Source of the DNA: Candidatus Babelota bacterium
Lineage (GTDB): Bacteria > JAGOBX01
DNA length: 7,010 nucleotides
Direction of reading: 5' to 3'
NCBI GenBank assembly: GCA_017999075.1
Contig: JAGOBX010000184.1
Span: forward strand, 1-7,010
The notes beneath the pieces were generated by a model that did not search any database, was not told the DNA's origin, and saw only the letters and a program-made list of their open reading frames with translations. Positions 1 to 6,945 of the stretch are shown piece after piece. A program made the position numbers and the translations under genes. Numbering within the stretch: position 1 is the stretch's first letter; every line of letters starts with the position of its first letter.

Positions 1-1
1 A

Positions 2-949
2 ATTTCTCTTTTTGGGCAGGCTCACGGTATCCCGTCCAGCATCAGAGAATTAAGTTTGTCAGGAAATTATTTGCCTGAATCTGAAGATTTATTAAGATTT
101 AAAACAGGCGTGTATTTCAGTAAATCAACCAGATTTTATCTTGTAAATCACGATTTGGTAAAACCGTCAAGTTATAATGATTATAACAGATATGGAATGT
201 TTTTTGAACTTGATAAACGAATCAAAGACAGCGTAATAGGCATATCTATTCCAATTACAAGAAGTGAAGCGTATCGTAATAAATCTTATTACCCTGTAGG
301 AGATTATGTTTTGGAAAGAATAGGAGATATTGGATTAAAAGCTGGTTGGGCGCCTTATTTAACAGATAAAAGTATTCTTTATTCAGAATTGAAATTTGAA
401 ATCGCAACTCAAACTGACCGGGCATTTACTGATCCGTTTATGTATATAAGTAATGATGGACATTATGCTCTGTCAGGAAAAGCTGCATATAATAGAATTT
501 TTTCAAAGACATTTAATATGTTTGCAGATATAACTTTTGTAAACCGTCTTCCTAAAAGAAGAACAATGATAGAAGGCGCCAGAGCCCTTGCTATAGCCGG
601 AAATACCAATCCTGAAATAAAAGCCAAACTCAATATAAGAGATTATCTGATTTTTTTTATAGGCGGAACATATAAACATAATTCTCTGAATTACAGTTTG
701 GGATATGAATGGTTTTATGAAACAAAAGATAGGGTTTCTGATATTGAAAGCGAAGGAAATGCATCTGTGGAAAATGCAGTATTATCTTCTGTAGGTTATG
801 AAGATGCTTTTGTTAACAGTGTAATAGGTTCATTGGCGTATGAAGTTAATGAAAAGTCGAAAATATCTGTTTTTGCTAAAATTCCGTTTCAGGGTAGTTA
901 CGCGTATAACGAAAAAATATTTTCTTTAATTTGGGAAACCAATTTTTGA
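2..949 (+). CDS. Outer-membrane beta-barrel protein, C-terminal part (5' end outside window)
   Basis: The reading frame is open to the left edge, so this is the 3' part of a longer gene. A TTG at 56 could be read as a start, but it has no ribosome binding site and coding sequence continues upstream of it (residues such as GQAHGIPSSIREL), so it is not the true start. The 315 visible residues are rich in Tyr, Phe and alternating polar/hydrophobic stretches, as in amphipathic beta strands separated by short turns. The chain ends in Trp-Glu-Thr-Asn-Phe; a C-terminal Phe on a last beta strand is the usual signal for BAM-dependent insertion into the outer membrane. I see no catalytic motif and do not recognise the family. 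A porin-like channel or a structural surface barrel are both possible. The stop lies 21 bp before the PBP4-type gene, so the two may share a transcript. The barrel assignment is inferred from composition and the C-terminus, and the ligand is unknown. Confidence 0.6.
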   Translation: MSLFGQAHGIPSSIRELSLSGNYLPESEDLLRFKTGVYFSKSTRFYLVNHDLVKPSSYNDYNRYGMFFELDKRIKDSVIGISIPITRSEAYRNKSYYPVGDYVLERIGDIGLKAGWAPYLTDKSILYSELKFEIATQTDRAFTDPFMYISNDGHYALSGKAAYNRIFSKTFNMFADITFVNRLPKRRTMIEGARALAIAGNTNPEIKAKLNIRDYLIFFIGGTYKHNSLNYSLGYEWFYETKDRVSDIESEGNASVENAVLSSVGYEDAFVNSVIGSLAYEVNEKSKISVFAKIPFQGSYAYNEKIFSLIWETNF

Positions 950-970
950 CAGCAATATTTTTTTAAAGTT

Positions 971-2425
971 ATGCGAAGATTATACGAAATAATAATATCC
1001 GGCAAATTATACATATATTTTTTTTTATGTTTTAATCTAATAATTGTTTCTTGCTGCACCACAAAAAAAAATATAGGGACAAAAGTTTTTTTTCAAGAAG
1101 ATTCTAAACAAAAAATTGAACGAATATTGACTTCTGACAGATTAAATCAAACAAATTGCGGGATTTATGCGGTATCTTTAAAAACCGGAAAAATAATATT
1201 TGATTATAACTCTGATAAATTATTTATTCCTGCATCCACATTAAAATTAGTCACTTCTGTATCTGCATTAAAAATTTTAAAACCTGAATACAGGTTCAAA
1301 ACAGAATTTTTAACTGATGAATTTATAGATAAAAAAACCATTTCTAATATTTATTTGAAAGGTTATGGCAATCCTGAATTCAAATATTCTGATTTGGAGA
1401 AAATTGTAATTTCACTGTCAAAAAAAATAAGTAAAATTCAAGGTAATATAATAATTGATAATACATATTTTGATAAAGTTCATTACGGAAAAGGATGGAT
1501 GTGGGATGATCTGGCGCTTCCGTTCAGCGCTGCTGTTTCAGCATTGAATATTGAAGGCAACTGCATAGAAGTTTCGGTTGCCGCTAATGATTCGGATATA
1601 ATAGATATATCGATTTTTCCTGAAAACGGTTATATAAAAAAAATATGTGATATAAAAGATGGGATTAACAATATAAAAATTAATAGATTGGAAAAAGAGT
1701 ATAATGAAATTTTTGAATTTACCGGCACATTTCCCTTAAATGAAACAAAGGTAATGTATTGCAGTGTTATAAAACCGGAATATTTTTTTGCTTCAAATTT
1801 TAAACATTTATTACAGAAACATAATATTGAATTTTCCGGGGATATTATAGAAAAGAAAATTCCAGATCAGGCTGTTTTACTTGAAAATCATTTTTCAGAA
1901 TCATTAACTCTGATAATACATAATTTTTTAAAATATAGTGATAATCTTGCAGGAGAATGCTTATTAAAAACAATAGGAGCTGAATCTAATCAAACTCAAG
2001 GGAGCAATTATAATGGAATTTTAACTGTTAAAAATTTTATAAGCAGTATAGGAATGGATTCTGATTCATATAGAATTGAAGATGGTTCAGGGTTGTCAAG
2101 ATATAGTTTGGTATCGCCAAAATTTATGGTGAAAATATTAGATTATGCTTACAGAGATTATACAATATATTCTGAATTATCGGCAGGGTTACCGGTTTCA
2201 GGAATAGATGGATCATTAGTGAATCGTTTGAAAACTGAAAAATCGGAACGTAGGATTAGAGCCAAAACAGGATATATGTCTGGGATAAGATGTCTATCAG
2301 GATACGTATTTACAACATCAAATGATATAGTAGCTGTTTCAATAATGATGAATGGGATAGTTGGTTTAACAAAACCGCTGGCTGATATTCAAGATGAAAT
2401 TTTAAATGTTATAATTGAAAATTAA
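971..2425 (+). CDS. dacB: D-alanyl-D-alanine carboxypeptidase/endopeptidase, PBP4 (peptidase S13) family, predicted lipoprotein
   Basis: This serine peptidase removes the terminal D-Ala of peptidoglycan stem peptides and/or cuts D-Ala-meso-DAP cross-links in the periplasm. All three penicillin-binding motifs are present: SxxK as Ser89-Thr-Leu-Lys92, SxN as Ser323-Asp-Asn325, and KTG as Lys432-Thr-Gly434. About 230 residues separate SxxK from SxN. That large insertion typifies the S13 class (E. coli DacB) rather than the DacA type. The stretch DGSGLSRYSLVSP after SxN is also typical. The length of 484 aa matches the family (about 480). The N-terminus has a hydrophobic segment ending in a lipobox, Ile25-Val-Ser-Cys28, so the mature enzyme is probably membrane-anchored, unlike soluble E. 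coli PBP4. The ATG at 971 is the first ATG after the in-frame TGA of the preceding gene, although no clear Shine-Dalgarno sequence precedes it. The family call is firm; the substrate preference is inferred. Confidence 0.93.
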   Translation: MRRLYEIIISGKLYIYFFLCFNLIIVSCCTTKKNIGTKVFFQEDSKQKIERILTSDRLNQTNCGIYAVSLKTGKIIFDYNSDKLFIPASTLKLVTSVSALKILKPEYRFKTEFLTDEFIDKKTISNIYLKGYGNPEFKYSDLEKIVISLSKKISKIQGNIIIDNTYFDKVHYGKGWMWDDLALPFSAAVSALNIEGNCIEVSVAANDSDIIDISIFPENGYIKKICDIKDGINNIKINRLEKEYNEIFEFTGTFPLNETKVMYCSVIKPEYFFASNFKHLLQKHNIEFSGDIIEKKIPDQAVLLENHFSESLTLIIHNFLKYSDNLAGECLLKTIGAESNQTQGSNYNGILTVKNFISSIGMDSDSYRIEDGSGLSRYSLVSPKFMVKILDYAYRDYTIYSELSAGLPVSGIDGSLVNRLKTEKSERRIRAKTGYMSGIRCLSGYVFTTSNDIVAVSIMMNGIVGLTKPLADIQDEILNVIIEN

Positions 2426-2435
2426 TTATTTTTTA

Positions 2436-2483
2436 TTTCACACTTTCCAATTTTCCAAATTTGGAAAGTTGGAAAGTGTGAAA
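2436..2483. repeat. 48-bp near-perfect palindrome built from four TTGGAAA heptamers
   Basis: The two 24-base arms meet at AAATTT with no loop spacer. The only departure from perfect symmetry is T2451 opposite G2468, which would be a G-U pair in RNA. Within the arms TTTCCAA occurs at 2444-2450 and 2452-2458, and its complement TTGGAAA at 2461-2467 and 2469-2475. The element starts 10 bases after the dacB-like stop codon and ends 6 bases before the Shine-Dalgarno sequence of the next gene. No T-run follows the stem on either strand, so it is not a standard intrinsic terminator. It could be an mRNA hairpin that affects stability or translation of the fusion gene, a protein-binding operator, or one copy of a REP-like dispersed repeat. 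The sequence alone does not decide between these. Confidence 0.85.
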
Positions 2484-2489
2484 AGTATT

Positions 2490-2497
2490 AGGAAGGA
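2490..2497 (+). promoter_or_regulatory. Ribosome binding site of the HATPase-Acs fusion gene
   Basis: The purine-rich AGGAAGGA lies 7 bases before the ATG at 2505 and is the best Shine-Dalgarno sequence in the window. It fixes the start of the fusion gene at 2505. The alternative TTG at 2415 lies inside the preceding gene and would translate through the palindrome. Confidence 0.8.
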
Positions 2498-2504
2498 ATG
2501 TATT

Positions 2505-4898
2505 ATGCAAAAAGAAATATTGACTATTACAAACAATATTGCAGAAATTGAGAAAATTCATTCGTTTGTTCAAGTTTTCGGTAAAAATATAAACTTGTCT
2601 AATCGATGCATTAATTCTACAAATCTTGCCATTGAAGAAATCGTGTCCAATGTTATAACTTATGGTTATACTGATTCTGAACAGCATATGATTACTATAT
2701 CTTTATTTGAAGAAGAGGTTGATAAGAAAAAAAGAGTTAATATTGATCTGGAAGATGATGCGAAAAAATTTAATCCTTTTGATGTTGAATATAATCCCCC
2801 AAAGAATTTTACATTAGATCAGATTGAAGATATATCATTAGGAATTCATTTTATAAGAATTTTGGTTGATGGTTATAATTATGAATATAGATCTGGGAAA
2901 AATCATTTAAAGATATTTATTATTGATGAACCGAATAAAAAAACCATTACATCGGTTTTAACAGAAACACGTGTTTTTCAGCCGCCTGCAGAATTACAGG
3001 CAACAGCAAGAATTAATTCTATAGAGAAATATAAGGAAATTTATGAATATTCAATAAAATATCCTGAAAAATTCTGGGCGGAAAAAGCTGAAGAACTGCA
3101 TTGGTTTAAAAAATGGGATAAAGTTTTAGAATCGGATTTTGCTGAAGGTAAACATAAATGGTTTATAAACGGTCGAATTAATATTACTGATAATTGTCTT
3201 GATAGATTTTTATCAACTTCTGTTAAAGATAAAACAGCGATATTATGGGAGGGAGATAACCCGGGTGAAACAAAAAAAATAACCTATTTTCAACTTCACA
3301 ATGAAGTTTGCAGGTTTTCAAATGTTTTAAAAAAACATGGAGTAAAAAAAGGAGACAGAGTTACAATATATTTGCCTATGATACCAGAACTTCCGGTAGT
3401 AATGCTTGCGTGTGCTAGAATCGGAGCAATTCACAGTATAGTATTCGGCGGATTCAGCGCTGAATCTCTTAAAGACAGGATGATTGACTGCGGTTCAAAA
3501 GTTTTAATTTGCGCTGACGGTTATTATCGCGCTGGAAAAGTTATAAAAAGTAAAGAGAATGCTGATAAAGCGGTTGAACATCTTGATTTTGTTAACACTG
3601 TTATAGTTGTAAGAAGAACCTGTCAAAAAATAAATTTGAAATCAGGACGTGATTTTTTGTATGATGAAGAAATGAATTCAAATGATATAACTGACACGTG
3701 CGAACCTGAAGTAATGGAATCAAGTGATCCATTATTTATTTTATACACAAGCAGCAGCACCGGAAAACCCAAAGGAGTTATGCATTGTCATGCGGGATAT
3801 CTGTTATATGTAAATCAGACATTTAAAAATGTGTTTGATATAAAAGATAATGATATATATTGGTGTACGGCTGATATCGGTTGGATTACAGGGCATAGTT
3901 ATATAATTTATGGTCCTTTATCTAATGCTGCAACAATAGTTATGTATGAAGGAGCTCCGAATTATCCTAACCCTGGCAGGTTTTGGGATATAGTCGAAAA
4001 ATACAGAGTTACAATATTTTATACTGCTCCTACAGCCATACGGGCTTTAATGAAAGAAGGCGACGAGTGGCCTCGAAAATATGATTTGAATTCTCTGCGT
4101 CTTCTTGGAACAGTAGGTGAGCCTATAAATCCTGAAGCTTGGATGTGGTATTATGAAGTTATAGGAAAAGGTAAATGTCCTGTTATAGATACCTGGTGGC
4201 AGACAGAAACTGGGGGTATTCTGATAGCTCCTCTTCCAGGAGCTGTTTCTGTGAAACCTGGTTCAGCCACTTTACCTATGTTCGGAATAAAACCTGAAGT
4301 TATAAAAGAAAATATGTCTAAAGCTGCTGTAAATGAAGGAGGCTGGCTTGTTATAAGGCACCCGTGGCCAGGATTGATGGCTGGAGTTTATGGCGATGAA
4401 GAACGGTTCAAGAAAACTTATTTTTCGCAGTTTTATGGAGTATATACAACAGGAGACAGTGCTCGAACGGATGAAGACGGATATTTCTGGTTAATGGGAA
4501 GAATAGATGATGTTATAAATGTATCAGGACACAGGCTTGGAACAGCGGAAATAGAAAGCGCTTTTGTATCTCATCATGCAGTTGCAGAATCCGCTGTAGT
4601 AGGAATACAACACGATATTAAGGGACAGGGGATATATGCTTTTATAATTTTGAAATCCGGTGTTGAAAAAAATAATGAACTTATGATTGAACTTAAAAAC
4701 CATATTCGCTCGCAGATAGGTCCTATAGCTACTCCAGATAAAATTCAGTTTACAGAAGGATTACCTAAAACAAGATCAGGAAAAATTATGCGCCGGATAT
4801 TAACTAAAATAGCATCAGGAGATGTTTCTAATTTAGGAGACACAACTACTCTTACAGATCCGTCTGTAATTGAAGAATTGATAAAAAACAGGATATAA
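2505..4898 (+). CDS. Fusion of RsbW/SpoIIAB-like HATPase domain with AMP-forming acetyl-CoA synthetase
   Basis: This 797-aa protein has two parts. Residues about 1-147 resemble anti-sigma-factor kinases (HATPase_c_2). They carry an N-box with Glu45 and Asn49, a G1-like box EDDAKKFNP (83-91) and a G2-like box around Ser111-Leu-Gly-Ile-His115. Residues about 169-797 are an essentially full-length acetyl-CoA synthetase, which converts acetate, ATP and CoA to acetyl-CoA, AMP and PPi in the cytoplasm. Its signatures are the P-loop YTSSSTGKPKG (414-424), the DTWWQTETGG motif ending at Gly571, the hinge region TGDSARTDEDGYF to GRIDDVINVSGHR, and PKTRSGK with catalytic Lys760. In many bacteria the equivalent lysine is inactivated by acetylation. 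No in-frame ATG exists between codons 62 and 292, which supports a single polypeptide. The ATG at 2505 is chosen for its strong Shine-Dalgarno sequence. Oddities are Ala86 for the usual G1 Gly, Ile110-Ser111 for the usual Gly-Gly before Leu-Gly in G2, and Ser417 for the usual P-loop Gly. Acs activity is well supported. The role of the HATPase part, perhaps binding a STAS-type partner or sensing nucleotide, is inference. Confidence 0.92.
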   Translation: MQKEILTITNNIAEIEKIHSFVQVFGKNINLSNRCINSTNLAIEEIVSNVITYGYTDSEQHMITISLFEEEVDKKKRVNIDLEDDAKKFNPFDVEYNPPKNFTLDQIEDISLGIHFIRILVDGYNYEYRSGKNHLKIFIIDEPNKKTITSVLTETRVFQPPAELQATARINSIEKYKEIYEYSIKYPEKFWAEKAEELHWFKKWDKVLESDFAEGKHKWFINGRINITDNCLDRFLSTSVKDKTAILWEGDNPGETKKITYFQLHNEVCRFSNVLKKHGVKKGDRVTIYLPMIPELPVVMLACARIGAIHSIVFGGFSAESLKDRMIDCGSKVLICADGYYRAGKVIKSKENADKAVEHLDFVNTVIVVRRTCQKINLKSGRDFLYDEEMNSNDITDTCEPEVMESSDPLFILYTSSSTGKPKGVMHCHAGYLLYVNQTFKNVFDIKDNDIYWCTADIGWITGHSYIIYGPLSNAATIVMYEGAPNYPNPGRFWDIVEKYRVTIFYTAPTAIRALMKEGDEWPRKYDLNSLRLLGTVGEPINPEAWMWYYEVIGKGKCPVIDTWWQTETGGILIAPLPGAVSVKPGSATLPMFGIKPEVIKENMSKAAVNEGGWLVIRHPWPGLMAGVYGDEERFKKTYFSQFYGVYTTGDSARTDEDGYFWLMGRIDDVINVSGHRLGTAEIESAFVSHHAVAESAVVGIQHDIKGQGIYAFIILKSGVEKNNELMIELKNHIRSQIGPIATPDKIQFTEGLPKTRSGKIMRRILTKIASGDVSNLGDTTTLTDPSVIEELIKNRI

Positions 4899-4940
4899 AT
4901 TTATGGATAAAAATATCAACTTCAAAAAACATTAAAAAAT

Positions 4941-6422
4941 ATGAAAACAATATATCTGTCAAACGAGGAACGCGAGATTTTTTCTATGATATCTGAAGCA
5001 GTGTTTGCCAATCCATTCAGCGATGAAAGATTGGAGATTGACAGAAAAATTTCAAAATCAGATTATTGTTTGACGCGCGATCAGATTTTTGAACGGCTGA
5101 CCCGCACTGTTGAACATTATACAATAAAACTAAATAATGAGAACAGGGCAAATATTAAATATTATACAGATAGAGATAAATCTGTAATAACCAGTTTTTT
5201 ACTATTTGAAATATTTCATAAGTATATTGACAGATTTGATAAACTGATTTTAAAACAAATGGAATCAGGCGATAAATCCTGTCACGTAAACTTTACAAAT
5301 GAAATAATTAAAGTTTTTAACGATTATGGTTTTTCAGAAGATGAGTCTTTACATTATACCGCGCTATTTTATCAATTGAGACGGGCGTATTATTTTATTA
5401 CTTCTCTGCTGATAGGGAAAAGCAAATGCATGAAACAATTGCGTATGCATTTATGGCAGAATATTTTTTCTTATAACCTGTCATGGTATGATATTCATTT
5501 AAATGCGAGAATGGAAGATTTTTCAACTTTGCTTATAGGAGAAACAGGTACAGGTAAAGGTTCTGCGGCATTTGCAGCAGGCTGTTCAGGATTTATTCCT
5601 TTTGACAAAACAAAACAATGTTTTATAGAAAGTTTTACCAGGGCGTTTATATCAATAAATCTTTCGCAATTTTCAGAAACATTAATAGAATCAGAATTAT
5701 TCGGTCATAAAAAAGGAGCATTTACAGGAGCTATAGATTCTCATCAGGGAGTTCTTGCGAGATCAAGTAAATGCGGTGCAGTATTTCTTGATGAAATAGG
5801 AGATGCAAGTATTCCTATTCAGATAAAGTTATTAAAAGTTTTACAAGAACGGATTTTTTCTCCTGTTGGAAGTCACGAACAATTGCGTTTTAACGGAAGA
5901 GTTATAGCTGCAACAAATCATACATTACGAGAATTACGGAAAAATAAAGGGTTCCGCGAAGATTTTTATTACCGTTTGTGTTCTGATATAATTGAATTGC
6001 CTCCGCTTAGAGAACGAATAAAAGAAGAACCTGAAGAACTTAACGAATTGATTGAACATATATTAAAACGAATGACAGGCAAAAAAGAAGCGCCGAAAGA
6101 ATTATTAGAGTTTGTAGAAAAATCAATTTTTGAAAAATTGGGAAATGATTATCATTGGTCCGGTAATGTTCGGGAACTGGAACAGTGTGTACGTAGAATT
6201 TTACTTAAAGGAAAATATGATGGAGATATTCCGAAACCTGCTGAAAAATCAGGTTTTTTACAATCTGTAGAAACTGGGTCTTTAAACGTTGAACAACTAA
6301 TATCAGGTTACATAGAAATAAGTTTAAAAAAATATAAAACTGTTTCAGAATGCGCTGAAAAACTTGGAATTGACAGGAGGACAGTAAAAAAATATAGTAA
6401 TTTAATCCCTAAAATGCAGTAA
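4941..6422 (+). CDS. Sigma-54-dependent transcriptional activator (AAA+, Fis-type HTH) with unrecognised N-terminal domain
   Basis: This 493-aa protein is a bacterial enhancer-binding protein that uses ATP hydrolysis to open sigma-54 RNA polymerase promoters. The AAA+ domain (about 170-420) shows Walker A GETGTGKG (Lys206), the sigma-54-contacting GAFTGA loop (259-264, intact), Walker B VFLDE (Asp284, Glu285), a sensor I region RVIAATNH, the FREDFYYRL segment with Arg339 and Arg345 as arginine-finger candidates, and sensor II GNVRELE (408-414). A short C-terminal helix-turn-helix (about 467-485, TVSECAEKLGIDRRTVKKY) is of Fis type. The first 165 or so residues look helical; I recognise no receiver, PAS or GAF domain, so the signal is unknown. 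The segment between Walker A and GAFTGA is longer than in NtrC, with the extra bases around GFIPFDKTKQCFIESFTRAF. The ATG at 4941 has no good Shine-Dalgarno sequence. The gene lies 42 bp after the Acs fusion and may be co-transcribed with it; regulation of acetate metabolism is a guess from adjacency. Confidence 0.93.
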   Translation: MKTIYLSNEEREIFSMISEAVFANPFSDERLEIDRKISKSDYCLTRDQIFERLTRTVEHYTIKLNNENRANIKYYTDRDKSVITSFLLFEIFHKYIDRFDKLILKQMESGDKSCHVNFTNEIIKVFNDYGFSEDESLHYTALFYQLRRAYYFITSLLIGKSKCMKQLRMHLWQNIFSYNLSWYDIHLNARMEDFSTLLIGETGTGKGSAAFAAGCSGFIPFDKTKQCFIESFTRAFISINLSQFSETLIESELFGHKKGAFTGAIDSHQGVLARSSKCGAVFLDEIGDASIPIQIKLLKVLQERIFSPVGSHEQLRFNGRVIAATNHTLRELRKNKGFREDFYYRLCSDIIELPPLRERIKEEPEELNELIEHILKRMTGKKEAPKELLEFVEKSIFEKLGNDYHWSGNVRELEQCVRRILLKGKYDGDIPKPAEKSGFLQSVETGSLNVEQLISGYIEISLKKYKTVSECAEKLGIDRRTVKKYSNLIPKMQ

Positions 6423-6465
6423 GATATTGACGGATTGATTATGCTGCTTAAAAAGTTTATAATTT

Positions 6466-6945
6466 TTACAACCAGTCATTCTGGCGTAACTTTTCAACTT
6501 TCGCAATCATAGCTTCTCCGGTAAATGTGTTGAAAATAATTTTTCTGCCGAGTTCTCCTCCAGTATCACGTGATATAATTTTAATTTTATATTTGTTAAT
6601 CATTTTTTCCGCAATTTCAATATTGGCTTCTCCGACATTATTTGAAAAATACGGATTTGATGCTCCACCGAAAATTTGCGCTTTTAGGTTTTCAACTTTT
6701 GAACCATTTGATAATAAAATATAGACAAGCTGATATATTGCAGGTATTCCGTAAAGAGCGGTAGATTCATCATGGGTTGGAGGAACAGGTAGTTTATAAT
6801 GATTCATACCTCCGAATTTACAAGAAGAATCGTATAACGCTACTGATATACAAGAGCCGAGAACAGTAGAAATCAAAGCCGGTTCTTTGCTGAAAAAAAT
6901 ATATCCGGGCTGCAGCATATAATTGTATGATTCAATGTTATTCAT
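6466..6945 (-). CDS. cheD: Chemoreceptor glutamine deamidase CheD
   Basis: CheD deamidates specific glutamines on methyl-accepting chemotaxis proteins in the cytoplasm and, in many species, binds the phosphatase CheC. The 159-aa length is normal for the family. The signature STVLGSCISVALYD contains the catalytic Cys32, and GGMNHYKLP contains the catalytic His49, 17 residues later as in the Thermotoga enzyme. Ser26 or Thr27 would be the third active-site residue. The C-terminal half has IFGGA, VGEANIEIA (where many homologues read IGxRN) and DTGGELGRKIIFNTFTG, all in family order. The ATG at 6943-6945 gives the expected N-terminus, but the Shine-Dalgarno sequence is weak. The gene converges on the sigma-54 activator gene with 43 bp between the stops. 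No cheC, receptor or other chemotaxis gene is visible in the window, so its partners must lie to the right or elsewhere. The family assignment is firm. Confidence 0.95.
   Translation of the reverse strand: MNNIESYNYMLQPGYIFFSKEPALISTVLGSCISVALYDSSCKFGGMNHYKLPVPPTHDESTALYGIPAIYQLVYILLSNGSKVENLKAQIFGGASNPYFSNNVGEANIEIAEKMINKYKIKIISRDTGGELGRKIIFNTFTGEAMIAKVEKLRQNDWL

Noticed and set aside
2436-2483. Palindrome as an intrinsic terminator of the dacB-like gene
   Set aside because: No U-tract follows the stem. The bases after it are GTATTAGG on the plus strand, and the minus strand also lacks a T-run, so only a hairpin or repeat is called.
2415-2504. Upstream TTG start giving the fusion protein 30 more N-terminal residues
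   Set aside because: The extension overlaps the end of the preceding gene and translates the palindrome. It has no ribosome binding site of its own, whereas the ATG at 2505 has a strong one.
2433-2687. Minus-strand frame of 84 codons overlapping the palindrome and the start of the fusion gene
   Set aside because: It lies antisense to the well-supported HATPase coding region. Its C-terminal part simply repeats the translation of the palindrome, which reads nearly the same on both strands.
4903-4935. Ten-codon frame starting with ATG between the Acs fusion and the sigma-54 activator, ending 5 bases before the activator start
   Set aside because: It has no Shine-Dalgarno sequence, and short frames like this are common by chance. 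A leader-peptide or translational-coupling role cannot be supported.
6449-6468. TAAAAA...TTTTTA inverted repeat between the convergent activator and cheD genes, as a possible terminator
   Set aside because: The stem is only six A-T pairs with an 8-base loop and no G-C pair, too weak for a terminator. It also overlaps the cheD stop codon.
6527-6724. Plus-strand frame of 65 codons
   Set aside because: It lies antisense inside the well-supported cheD gene and shows no recognisable domain.
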